18,062 nucleotides of DNA, taken from NCBI GenBank assembly GCA_028290595.1, contig JAQGJO010000520.1, positions 1-18,062 on the forward strand. Reading direction: 5' to 3'. Of the stretch, positions 7,159 through 14,642 are shown piece by piece. The translations under genes and the position numbers were made by a program. Every line of letters starts with the position of its first letter. Position 1 is the first letter of the stretch. The notes below the pieces were generated by a model that saw only the letters and a list, made by a program, of their open reading frames with translations, ran no database searches and was not told the origin of the DNA. The DNA comes from Hyphomicrobiales bacterium. GTDB taxonomy: Bacteria; Pseudomonadota; Alphaproteobacteria; Rhizobiales; Beijerinckiaceae.

Positions 7159-9710
7159 GCGGCTTTTCCTACGGACGTATTGCGTTCGATTGCGGAATTG
7201 CCGAAGGCATTGGCTTCGAGCGCGTCGCGCAATTTTGCGATGAGCTGGGTGCGATCGAACTTGCCGACGACGTCGTGCATGCCGGCCGCGCGAGCGGCGG
7301 CGATGACGGCGGGGCCGGCATAGGCATCGATGGCGACGATCGTCCTGGCGCCAAACCGTTTGTTCTCGCGCAGCGCGGCTGCGAGCATGTAACCGTTCAT
7401 GTCCGGCATATCGATATCGGTGATGGCGGCGTCGAATTCGATGCCGAGGTTGACGAGCCGCAGCGCTTCGCCGCCCGATTCAACGGCGGTCACGTCGTAG
7501 CCGGCGGCGGAGATGACGGGAACCAGCAGATCGCGGAAGAACTGCTTGTCGTCGACGAGAAGAATGTTGAACTTGCGCGCGTGGCCGCGCTCGAACGCGT
7601 CGGGCCGCGCCTGTTTCATATAATAGGCGAGATCGATGATCTCGGTCACCTGGCCGTTGAACACCATCGAGCCGATCACGGTCTCGTTCGAGCCGGCGAT
7701 CTCGATGTTGATGCGCTCGTCGATAATATCGACGATTTCCGAAACGATGAGGCCCATGGGCTCGCCGCCGACGCCGATGATGAGAACCGGCCATTTTGGC
7801 TGGCTGGCATAGTCCGTGTCCCAGCAACTGGCGAGCGGCATAATCGAGCTGCCGCGATTGAGCACGCGCATGCCGCCGGCCAGTTCGATTTCCTTCGTAT
7901 CGATGTTTTCGATGCGTGAAATCTGCGACAGGGGCAAGGCCTTCAACGCGCCGGGGCCGGCGCGGAACAGAATGAGCCGCGTCGGTTCCTTGGTGAACTC
8001 GACCAGATCAGGCTGCGCGGTGCTACGGAAATTGCTCGACGTGGCCAGGCCGAGAGATGCGGCCAGTTCGGCGACGTCGAGGATAAGGACGACGGTGCCG
8101 TCGCCGAGGATAGTATTGCCGGCAAAGCCCGGCACTTTTGCCAGCGAGGCGCCGAGCGGCTTGACGACAATTTCCTGCACATCCGCGACGCTGTCGACGG
8201 CGACGCCGAAGGTCGCGGCGCCGGTGCGCAGAATGACGATAAGGCGATCGTCGTCGAGGGAGAGCGCTTCGTCAGACAGGCTGAGATGGCGCTTGAGATC
8301 GAGGATCGGCAAAATCTGGTCACGCAGATGAATGACCGGTGCGCCCTGCGCCAGGCTCAGTCTGGAAACCCCATTGCTCCGGCTTGTCACAGCCTCGATG
8401 ACGGTGTGCTGCGGCAGGGCAAACCGCTGGCCCGCGACTGTAACGAGCAGCGCCGGTGCGATCGCCAGGGTCAGCGGCAGTTTCAGTTTGAACGCGGCGC
8501 CAAGGCCGGGGGTGCTGGCGATGGTGATCGAGCCGCCGATGGATTCGACGGTCTGCCGCACGATGTCCATGCCGATACCGCGGCCGGACACTTGCGTTAT
8601 CTGCCTGGCTGTCGAGAAGCCGGGGGCGAAAACGAAACGATAGATTTCCTCGGCCGGCATGATGGCGAGTTCCGCCGGCGTGACCAGGCCCAGCTTTAGA
8701 GCCTTGCGCTGAATACGCTCGAGATCGAGGCCGCGTCCATCGTCGGCGATTTCGATGGTGATGTGACTGGCTTCATGGGTGGCGGAAACGCGAATGCGGC
8801 CGGTAGCAGGCTTGCCCGCGGCCTGGCGGTCCCTGGCGTTTTCGATGCCATGATCGGCGCAGTTGCGGACGATATGAACGAGAGGGGTGCGCAGCACCTC
8901 GACCAGTTGCCGGTCGAATTCGGTGTCGGAACCTTCGACGATCAGTTCGATCTGCTTGTCTAGCTCGATCGATAAATCACGGACCAGGCGCGGCAGGCTG
9001 GTGAACAGCTTTTCGATCGGCTGCATGCGGACCTGCATGACGCCGTCCTGCAGATCGGTCGTCACGGCCGACAGGCGTTGCAGAGGAATGGCGAAATTCT
9101 CGTCGTCATTGCTTCGAGCGATTTCGACGAGCTGGTTGCGGGTCAGCACAAGCTCGGAGACGAGCCGCATGATGCGTTCGATCGTATTGACCGCGACGCG
9201 GATGGTCGCCGCCTCGCGATTCTGCACCTGTGGCGCCGCTGGTTGTGCACTGGACGCCGGCTGTGCTGACGCCGCAGGGAGAGGCATGGAGTCGATGACC
9301 GCGTCAGCCATCGCGGCCGGCGCCGAAGCTTCCCTGGCCGAGATCGCCAGGCCTTCAAGCGCTTCGATAAGCGCCGTGTCGTCGCCCTCAGGCTCGGTGC
9401 CGGTTTTTTGGAGGCCGTTGAGAATGGTTTGGACGCGATCGACCGTCGACAGGATCAGGGATACCGCGTCGGGCGCGGCGACGCCTTCGTCGCGAATGCG
9501 CGAAATCAGGGTTTCGGCGGCATGGGTGAGATAGGCCAGACGGCTCAGATCCAGGAAGCCGCAGGTTCCCTTGATCGTGTGGATGAGCCGGTAGATGCTG
9601 CTGATGCTCTCGAGGTTGGACGGCTCGCGTTCGAACGCGACGAGCTGCGAGGCGGCGGCCTCGATCTGCTCGTTCGCGTCGACGATAAATTCGCTTAGGA
9701 TTTCATCCAT
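7155..9710 (-). CDS. cheA: Hybrid chemotaxis histidine kinase CheA with C-terminal receiver
   Basis: CheA autophosphorylates in response to receptors and passes phosphate to CheY-type receivers. The 851-residue protein starts at MDEILSEFIVDANEQIE (ATG 9710); an in-frame GTG at 9758 would add 16 residues but these look non-native. Domains: Hpt (1-105) with H44 in HTIKGT; an Ala/Pro/Ser-rich linker (125-165); dimerisation (about 168-250); HATPase (255-415) with N box VRNCADHGIE, G1 ADDGRGLD and G2 GRGIGMDIV; a first CheW-like domain (about 418-555); a second, more divergent one (about 575-700); and a receiver (713-830). The receiver has D720/D721, phospho-acceptor D765 and K817, but position 795, normally Thr or Ser, is Asp. 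First gene of the che operon; a palindromic repeat separates it from chpT upstream. Confidence 0.95.
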   Translation of the reverse strand: MDEILSEFIVDANEQIEAAASQLVAFEREPSNLESISSIYRLIHTIKGTCGFLDLSRLAYLTHAAETLISRIRDEGVAAPDAVSLILSTVDRVQTILNGLQKTGTEPEGDDTALIEALEGLAISAREASAPAAMADAVIDSMPLPAASAQPASSAQPAAPQVQNREAATIRVAVNTIERIMRLVSELVLTRNQLVEIARSNDDENFAIPLQRLSAVTTDLQDGVMQVRMQPIEKLFTSLPRLVRDLSIELDKQIELIVEGSDTEFDRQLVEVLRTPLVHIVRNCADHGIENARDRQAAGKPATGRIRVSATHEASHITIEIADDGRGLDLERIQRKALKLGLVTPAELAIMPAEEIYRFVFAPGFSTARQITQVSGRGIGMDIVRQTVESIGGSITIASTPGLGAAFKLKLPLTLAIAPALLVTVAGQRFALPQHTVIEAVTSRSNGVSRLSLAQGAPVIHLRDQILPILDLKRHLSLSDEALSLDDDRLIVILRTGAATFGVAVDSVADVQEIVVKPLGASLAKVPGFAGNTILGDGTVVLILDVAELAASLGLATSSNFRSTAQPDLVEFTKEPTRLILFRAGPGALKALPLSQISRIENIDTKEIELAGGMRVLNRGSSIMPLASCWDTDYASQPKWPVLIIGVGGEPMGLIVSEIVDIIDERINIEIAGSNETVIGSMVFNGQVTEIIDLAYYMKQARPDAFERGHARKFNILLVDDKQFFRDLLVPVISAAGYDVTAVESGGEALRLVNLGIEFDAAITDIDMPDMNGYMLAAALRENKRFGARTIVAIDAYAGPAVIAAARAAGMHDVVGKFDRTQLIAKLRDALEANAFGNSAIERNTSVGKAA

Positions 9711-9810
9711 TCCGGAACCTGAGGCAAAGATGCCAAAAGCATCGCGCCCACAGTGCACGGAATGGGTTAAAGGGTAGTTCTGATTTTGGTAAAAGCCGCC
9801 GCCTGGGCTG

Positions 9811-9855
9811 GCATGATCCCGAAAAGTGGTAGCCGGTTTTCGGTAATGATCATGC
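9811..9855. repeat. REP-like palindromic repeat between chpT and cheA
   Basis: GCATGATC (9811-9818) and GATCATGC (9848-9855) are perfect inverted arms. CCGAAAA (9819-9825) and TTTTCGG (9837-9843) form a second inner arm pair. The pattern of GCATGATC, an AAAAGTGG core and a closing GATCATGC matches, from general knowledge, a short repeat dispersed in many Hyphomicrobiales genomes. It lies 14 bp past the chpT stop and could stabilise the chpT 3' end or reduce read-through into cheA. Confidence 0.75.
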
Positions 9856-9869
9856 CCAAAATTTAGACT

Positions 9870-10529
9870 TCAGGCAGCGGCAGCGATGGCGGCCGGACGG
9901 GCGCCGAGGCGCACCTTCTCGGGTGTGACCGAAACTTCAAGCTCCATGTCGCAGGCGCGAGCCACGAGGCCGGTGTAATAGGCCTGAATGCCATGGGCGT
10001 CGATATTGCCGGCTTCCGGCTCGCCGGCGAGCAGGGCCGGGATGCCGTTGGCGAGGCGCATGTTGGGGCCCGAGGCTTCGAGCGAAATCGCCAGCGTCTC
10101 GTTCTCGCCGGCGATCGTGACGCGCAGCAGGCCGCCGCGCGGGATGGAGGCGGAGGCGATCAGGCAGAGGTTGAGGATCAGCTTGACCTTGTTCTTGGGC
10201 ATGAGCTGGCGGGTGCCGATCCATTCGAAGGTCATACGATCATCGGAGAGCAGGTTGCGGGCCACCTGTTCGGCATCGCCTGTGTCGATCGAGGCGCCGG
10301 CGGAGCCGGCTGCGCCGAAAGCGAGACGGCAGAATTGAAGCTTGGCCGAAGCTGTATGAGCGCTTTTCTTGATCAGCTCATTGGCGAATCTGCGCATCTC
10401 GGCGTCTTTTTCTTCTTCAAGCACTTCGAGGCCGTTAATGATGGCGCCTACGGGGCTAATCACATCATGGCACACCTTCGAGCAAAGAAGGGCAGCCAGA
10501 TCAAGGGCATCGAGTGAGAAGGTGGGCAT
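9870..10529 (-). CDS. chpT: Histidine phosphotransferase ChpT
   Basis: ChpT is the cytoplasmic phosphotransferase that relays phosphate from the hybrid kinase CckA to CtrA and CpdR. The 219-residue product starts at MPTFSLDALDLAALLCSKVCHD; H21 within CHDVISPVGAIINGLEVL is the expected phospho-accepting histidine. The rest is a degenerate HATPase-like fold (KVKLILNLCLIASASIPRGG, LAISLEASGPNMRL) with no ATP-binding G boxes, as in ChpT. A longer frame opens at 10718 but its N-terminus looks like leader DNA and would overlap the GANTC palindrome. Upstream of ATG 10529 is GGAA at about nine bases. The start is thus fairly but not fully secure. It sits about 5.3 kb from its presumed target ctrA, with the che operon between. 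Confidence 0.93.
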   Translation of the reverse strand: MPTFSLDALDLAALLCSKVCHDVISPVGAIINGLEVLEEEKDAEMRRFANELIKKSAHTASAKLQFCRLAFGAAGSAGASIDTGDAEQVARNLLSDDRMTFEWIGTRQLMPKNKVKLILNLCLIASASIPRGGLLRVTIAGENETLAISLEASGPNMRLANGIPALLAGEPEAGNIDAHGIQAYYTGLVARACDMELEVSVTPEKVRLGARPAAIAAAA

Positions 10530-10770
10530 GTCCAGAGTTCCATTGCGAGCGTTGCTGAGAATTCCGGCAACGGCCGGACGCGTACTGGCAAACTGGCGGC
10601 AATCTGGTGAAGATTCCGCTAACGCGCAGAGCAATTTTCGAGCGAAGCGGCTGCCGGTTCGCGTGAAGAAAATGCTCTCTTTAAAAGTCGCTATGGACGA
10701 ATCATTTCGATTCGTCACTGCCCCAATTGATAACCACGCTGCCGTCGGATGGCCAGTGCTAAGGCTCGAA
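10530..10770 (-). promoter_or_regulatory. chpT upstream region with GANTC palindrome
   Basis: This 241-bp gap precedes chpT. Its main feature is a perfect inverted repeat at 10696-10716, GACGAATC-N5-GATTCGTC, whose arms each contain a GANTC site (10699-10703 and 10709-10713). Further GANTC sites lie at 10612-10616 and 10768-10772, the last overlapping the aldolase stop codon. These suggest CcrM/GcrA-type or palindrome-binding regulation of chpT. The 10681 region (TTTAAAAG) is locally AT-rich; no promoter boxes could be fixed. Confidence 0.6.
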
Positions 10771-11583
10771 TCAATCCTGATACGAGGAGTCGCGCCGGTC
10801 GAGCATGCGCTTCAGCGCCGGCCATTCGATAGATCCTTGCGGACGCACATTGCCTCTGGCGTCGCGCGTCGGTGAGACGGCGAGCTGCGTGTTCGAGCGG
10901 GCGATGATCTCCTGCGGCGGTATGGTGAGTTCGGAATTGCAGGCCATGGCGAGCAATTGCGTGCGGCAGGCACGCTCCAGCCGGAAGATGTTGTTGAATG
11001 CCTGGCCGACTGTCTTGCCGACCGCAAGCAAGCCGTGATTGCGCAGGATCATGACTTCGCAATCGCCGAGATTGTCGATAAGCCGCTGCTGCTCATCGAG
11101 ATCGACCACGACGCCTTCGAAATCATGATAGGCGATCTTGCCCCAGCGCATCGCCGTCTGTGTCAGCGGCAGCAGGCCGCATTTCAGCGCCGAGACCGCC
11201 ATGCCGGCTTCGGTGTGCGTATGCAGCACGCAGCCAACATCATGCCGCGCGCCATGAATGGCGCTATGGATCACATAGCCCGGCAGATTGATCGCATAGT
11301 CGGGATTGGAATTGGCGATGATATTGCCGGCAAGATCGACCTTGATCAGCGAGGAGGCGGTGATCTCCTCATACATCATGCCGAATGGATTGATGAGGAA
11401 ATGCTCATCATTGCCGGGCACGCGCGCGGAAATGTGGTTGAGGTGCAGATCGCACATTCCGTAGTGATCGACGAGCCTATAGCAGGCGGCGAGATCGACG
11501 CGCGCCTGCCATTCCGCCGCCGAGATGCCGGAGGCCGAGATGTCGGTGGCTTTGGTCGTATCAATGCGAGGCGCAGTGTTCAT
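10771..11583 (-). CDS. Class II aldolase/adducin family protein
   Basis: Members use a divalent metal to cleave or decarboxylate hydroxylated substrates: fuculose-phosphate and ribulose-phosphate enzymes, and also aromatic-acid decarboxylases. The 270-residue protein runs from MNTAPRIDTT and keeps the zinc ligands H121 and H123 (VLHTHTEAGMAV) and H183 (LRNHGLLAVG). It also has the INPFGMMYEEI loop at 65-74 with candidate acid E72 or E73. The C-terminal tail (RGNVRPQGSIEWPALKRMLDR) is longer than in sugar-phosphate aldolases and resembles adducin-like members, so a sugar-phosphate substrate is not assumed. ATG has AGGAAAG upstream; the open frame extends further but that part is a shadow of the preceding gene. 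It is last in a row after two binding-protein genes, 20 bp from the nearest, and presumably acts on the imported compound or a product of it. Confidence 0.9.
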   Translation of the reverse strand: MNTAPRIDTTKATDISASGISAAEWQARVDLAACYRLVDHYGMCDLHLNHISARVPGNDEHFLINPFGMMYEEITASSLIKVDLAGNIIANSNPDYAINLPGYVIHSAIHGARHDVGCVLHTHTEAGMAVSALKCGLLPLTQTAMRWGKIAYHDFEGVVVDLDEQQRLIDNLGDCEVMILRNHGLLAVGKTVGQAFNNIFRLERACRTQLLAMACNSELTIPPQEIIARSNTQLAVSPTRDARGNVRPQGSIEWPALKRMLDRRDSSYQD

Positions 11584-11603
11584 GAGCCCGATCTTTCCTG
11601 CAG

Positions 11604-12575
11604 CTATTGCTGGGGTATTTTGGCATCGGCGATGACTTTGCGCCAGCGCACAAGATCGGTATCGTAGATGGCCTGCATCGCTTCGGGTGGTCCGGGACGG
11701 GTGTTGATGCCGAGATCGGCAAACATCTTGCTGACGTCGGGCGCGGCCAGCGCTTCGTTGATGGCGCGGTTGAGGCGCACGATGATGTCTTTCGGCGTTT
11801 TCTTCTGCACGACGACGCCGTTCCACGAAATCAGCGAATAGGCGGGGATGCCGCTTTCGGCGACCGTCGGCACGTCGGCAAGGAAGCTCACGCGCTTGTC
11901 GGAGGAAACGGCGAGCGCGCGCAGCGTCTTTGATTGGATTTGTCCGATGACGCCGGGCAGGGTTTCGAAGCCGACCTGAATCTGGTTCGACATCAGGTTG
12001 GACGTCACGTCGCCGGTGGTGCGGAAGGGAACAGTCGGAACGCTGAGGCCCGCCATTGAAGAGAACATCAGGGCTGCAAGATTTTGCGCGCTGCCGACGC
12101 TGATGGTGCCGATGTTGAATGTTGCGGGGTCAGCCTTGGCGCGGGCGATCACATCGCTGACTGATTTGAGCGGGCTGTCGCTGCCGGTGACGATGACGAA
12201 GTCGAAGACGCTGATGGTGGCGACGCTGGCGAAATCGTTTGACCAGGCATAGGGCACGGATTTGAACAGCGACGGTGCGATGGCGTTCTGGCCGCTGACC
12301 AGCAGCAAGGTGTGTCCATCGGCCTCGCCGCGCGCGACGGAAGAGGCAGCCGTCATGCCGCCGGCGCTCGGCATGTTTTCGATCACCACCGGCTTGCCGA
12401 GCGAGAGCGCCATTTTCTGTGCGACGGCGCGCGCTGCGACATCGCCGAGGCCGCCGGGGCCGAAACCGACGACGAATTTGATCGGTCGGGAGGGGAAGTC
12501 GTCGGCCTTGGCGGACGCGCCGGTTATAAGCGTGAACAGACAAAAGAAAACGCTGGCCCGCATGGCTTTATTCAC
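11604..12575 (-). CDS. Bug/TctC-family periplasmic substrate-binding protein
   Basis: Bug proteins capture carboxylates or other small polar molecules in the periplasm, usually for tripartite tricarboxylate (TctAB) permeases. The 323-residue product has a signal peptide (about residues 1-23, hydrophobic ASVFFCLFTLITGASA) and mature start near DDFPSRP. The family core FVVGFGPGGLGDVAARAVAQ, GKPVVIENMPSAGG, VPTVAESGIPAY and a final WRKVIADAKI are all present. The start is taken as GTG 12575 because AGGAGGG lies five bases before it; upstream codons have no ribosome site, and ATG 12563 is a weaker alternative. No tctA or tctB gene is in the window, so it must share a permease encoded elsewhere or act as a sensor-type binding protein. 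It is between the ABC-type binding protein (64 bp upstream) and the aldolase. Confidence 0.93.
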   Translation of the reverse strand: MNKAMRASVFFCLFTLITGASAKADDFPSRPIKFVVGFGPGGLGDVAARAVAQKMALSLGKPVVIENMPSAGGMTAASSVARGEADGHTLLLVSGQNAIAPSLFKSVPYAWSNDFASVATISVFDFVIVTGSDSPLKSVSDVIARAKADPATFNIGTISVGSAQNLAALMFSSMAGLSVPTVPFRTTGDVTSNLMSNQIQVGFETLPGVIGQIQSKTLRALAVSSDKRVSFLADVPTVAESGIPAYSLISWNGVVVQKKTPKDIIVRLNRAINEALAAPDVSKMFADLGINTRPGPPEAMQAIYDTDLVRWRKVIADAKIPQQ

Positions 12576-12639
12576 ATTGCCCTCCTGGCATAGACACAAA
12601 AATTTCAAGGTAAAATATCGGTACGGTTTCGCACTGAAT

Positions 12640-13620
12640 TTATTTGATGAAATACTGGAACATGTCGTCCAGCTCAGCCTTGGTCAGGGGCTTGGTCAGG
12701 AATTTCAACGTCAGCGCGTCCTGCATCGCCTGGTCGAGACCCGACAGCCGCTTCAAATCGAGGCTGGAACGCGAGTAGAACTGGTCGCGTGTGGTCTGTA
12801 CTTCGTTGATCGGCAGGTCGTAGAATTTGGCGAAGACCTTGATCGCATCGTCGCCCTTATACATCCAGTCGAGGGTCTCGCCATAGGCGGCAAGGAAGCG
12901 CTTGAGGACGTCCGGCCGTTTGGTGATGAACTGCAGATTGGCCGCATGCAGGCGCGCCGTCATGTTGCGGTATTCGGGAATGTCGTTATAGCGCCCCACC
13001 AGCCGAATCTTCTTCTGTTCCATGAGATCGATGCCGAACGGCACCGCGCCCCAACCGATATCGATCTGTCCGGACATGACCTGCGCATAGGTCGCCTGCG
13101 ATATGCCGGTGGGAACGGCCTTGATGTCGACGCCGGCCTGTTTGACGAGGGTCAAGGTTGCGAGATTTGACGATGATCCGAGCGCCGAGAAGGCGATGGT
13201 CTTGCCGGCGGCGTCCTTCAGGGACTTGATCGGCGAATTGGCCGGCACATACCAGTAAATGTCCTGAGCGCCGGTGATGGAGGAGGCGACCGGCCGGATC
13301 GGCGCATTCTTGGCGAAGGCGGCCATGATCGCGGTGGTACCTGTCGCAACGGCGATATCGACGCTGTTGGAGATCAGCGCCTGCATGGTTTCGCCGCCGC
13401 CCGAAGTGTAGAGCACTTCCGTCTTGATGCCGTGCTTGGCGAAAATGCCGGCCTGCTGGCCGATGTCGGCGGGAGAGGTTTCCCAACTGCCGCGCTGGGG
13501 AATGGCGACCTTGACGACATCCGGGGCGTTTTGTGCCGCTGCCGTGGTTTGCCAAAGTGCCGAAAAAGCCAGGCCGCACGTCAAGCCAATTGCAAGCACG
13601 CCAGTGGATCGTGTCGCCAT
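12640..13620 (-). CDS. ABC transporter substrate-binding protein, NMT1/SsuA-TauA-like
   Basis: These proteins bind nitrate, sulfonates, pyrimidine precursors or aromatic acids in the periplasm for an ABC importer. The 326-residue product has a signal peptide (MATRSTGVLAIGLTCGLAFSALW, ending near AAAQ). The two-lobe core follows: VKVAIPQRGSWETSPADIGQQAGIFAKHGI, VLYTSGGGETMQALISNSVDIAVATG, and KDAAGKTIAFSALGSSSNLAT in the hinge area. The start is ATG 13620 with GGGAGG at optimal spacing; an in-frame upstream ATG is not supported. No ABC permease or ATPase gene lies nearby, which is unusual because these are normally adjacent. The GSWETSPA stretch replaces the sequence seen in sulfonate binders, so the ligand is not assigned. 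A 24-bp palindrome begins 50 bp upstream of the start. Confidence 0.92.
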   Translation of the reverse strand: MATRSTGVLAIGLTCGLAFSALWQTTAAAQNAPDVVKVAIPQRGSWETSPADIGQQAGIFAKHGIKTEVLYTSGGGETMQALISNSVDIAVATGTTAIMAAFAKNAPIRPVASSITGAQDIYWYVPANSPIKSLKDAAGKTIAFSALGSSSNLATLTLVKQAGVDIKAVPTGISQATYAQVMSGQIDIGWGAVPFGIDLMEQKKIRLVGRYNDIPEYRNMTARLHAANLQFITKRPDVLKRFLAAYGETLDWMYKGDDAIKVFAKFYDLPINEVQTTRDQFYSRSSLDLKRLSGLDQAMQDALTLKFLTKPLTKAELDDMFQYFIK

Positions 13621-13660
13621 CTGTCCCTCCCGCTCTGTGTGGCCGCTTTTCAAAAAAGCT

Positions 13661-13693
13661 AGACGCGTCTTTCCGATCCAATTGGATCGGAAA
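13661..13693. promoter_or_regulatory. 24-bp perfect palindrome, candidate operator of the binding-protein genes
   Basis: Positions 13670-13693 read TTTCCGATCCAA followed directly by its exact reverse complement, with no spacer. The adjoining 13661-13670 is a second perfect palindrome, AGACGCGTCT. It lies 50 bp upstream of the ABC binding-protein start and about 70 bp downstream of the lrp-type gene. It could form a hairpin, but the T-run on the minus strand lies nearly 20 bases away, so an operator is more likely than a terminator. The natural candidate ligand is the neighbouring Lrp/AsnC protein, though this is inference. Confidence 0.7.
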
Positions 13694-13720
13694 ACGCTAT
13701 CGCGCGGTCCGGGAGGAAGT

Positions 13721-13738
13721 CTGCCCAGTTTTGGGCAG
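13721..13738. repeat. Hairpin after the Lrp/AsnC gene
   Basis: CTGCCCA (13721-13727) and TGGGCAG (13732-13738) are perfect arms around a four-base loop. It lies 27 bp past the regulator's stop codon. The GC-rich stem suits a terminator, but no T-tract follows on the minus strand, so it may be a weak terminator, a messenger-stabilising element or a second protein site. Confidence 0.55.
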
Positions 13739-13765
13739 TTCGTCGAGGCAATTCAGTGTTGGCGG

Positions 13766-14287
13766 TCAGGCTTGTTGAAGGCCGATCGGCAGCGGGCCGC
13801 GATCCTTCAGGGTCTCGAGGACGAAGCGCGAGGTGATCGACTTGGCAGCCAGGGTCGCGGCCAGGCTGTGATAGAGCAGATCGAACTCGGCATGATTGCG
13901 CACGGCGAGGCGCAGTTGATAATCGACATCGCCGGCGAGCCGGAACACTTCGACGATTTCGGGAAAGCGGTCGACCGCCTGCCGCAGCGTGTCCTGGCTG
14001 TTTTGCGAATGATCGGCCAGTTGGACGGAGACGAGCACGGTCAGCGGCAGGCCGACGCTCTCGGCATTGATCAATGCGACCCTGCCGCGGATGACGCCGT
14101 CGCGTTCGAGCCGCTGAATGCGGTTCCAGCATGGTGTCTGGCTCAGGCCGACTCTGCTGGCGATCTGGGCGATCGGCGTCGAGGCGTCATCCTGCAGGAT
14201 GGTGAGAATCTTGCGGTCGATGAGGTCGAGCTGCTGCGACTTGCGCGCAGGGCGGATGAGATCGGCGGTAGCGGTTTTCTGAAGCAT
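13766..14287 (-). CDS. Lrp/AsnC-family transcriptional regulator
   Basis: These are feast/famine regulators that bind DNA as dimers or octamers and sense amino acids or related ligands. The 173-residue protein has a helix-turn-helix at about residues 20-70 (LDLIDRKILTILQDDASTPIAQIASRVGL, then SQTPCWNRIQRLERDGVI). A RAM ligand domain follows from about 80 to 160 (VSVQLADHSQN, EVFRLAGDVDYQLRLAVRN). Length is near the family norm (150-165) with a somewhat extended N-terminus. It is positioned between two divergent gene groups: the binding-protein/aldolase genes downstream on its own strand and the cupin operon starting 355 bp away on the other. This suggests control of both, plus autoregulation through the AT-rich intergenic DNA. 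Confidence 0.94.
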   Translation of the reverse strand: MLQKTATADLIRPARKSQQLDLIDRKILTILQDDASTPIAQIASRVGLSQTPCWNRIQRLERDGVIRGRVALINAESVGLPLTVLVSVQLADHSQNSQDTLRQAVDRFPEIVEVFRLAGDVDYQLRLAVRNHAEFDLLYHSLAATLAAKSITSRFVLETLKDRGPLPIGLQQA

Positions 14288-14642
14288 CGTCCAACTCTCG
14301 TCATGTCACCAGGCGCCGGCTGGCAGAAGGCGCATCCAGAGAAATCTCGTAGGCTACGATGGGATAAATAACATATAGATAGTGTTGTATATTATATCTT
14401 ACTTATTCTCTCAGGTTAATCTGTTTATTGCGTAAGGCAAAGAGAAAGTTCTTTCATAACAGTGGGTGCTGTCAGAAAATTATTCTTCCCGAGGGCTGGA
14501 ATCAGGCGCATGGGTAGGCGGCAAATTGGCTTTACGACGCTGGTCGGATGACAACTTCTGATCACATGTGTATGCCAACCTATATGGTCAACCTTGCCTC
14601 ATTTGAGACTCGCAAATCGACAGAAACCACAGGAGGAAACCG
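14288..14642. promoter_or_regulatory. Divergent control region between the Lrp/AsnC gene and the cupin operon
   Basis: This 355-bp stretch holds no credible gene. Bases from about 14358 to 14460 are strikingly AT-rich compared with the GC-rich surroundings and include an imperfect dyad from GATA (14363) to TATC (14398). Lrp-family proteins favour such degenerate AT-rich sites. CACATGTG (14563-14570) is a further small palindrome closer to the cupin genes. The cupin ribosome site (AGGAGG, six bases from ATG) ends the region. Divergent promoters are expected here but were not assigned. Confidence 0.6.

Noticed and set aside
10530..10718. N-terminal extension of ChpT to an upstream start at 10718
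   Set aside because: The extra 63 residues do not resemble ChpT, and they cover the GANTC palindrome and leader; the known N-terminus fits ATG 10529.
13670..13693. The 24-bp palindrome as an intrinsic terminator of the Lrp/AsnC gene
   Set aside because: On the minus strand the stem is followed by AAAGACGCG and the T-run comes almost 20 bases later, too far for a standard terminator. A role as operator fits better.
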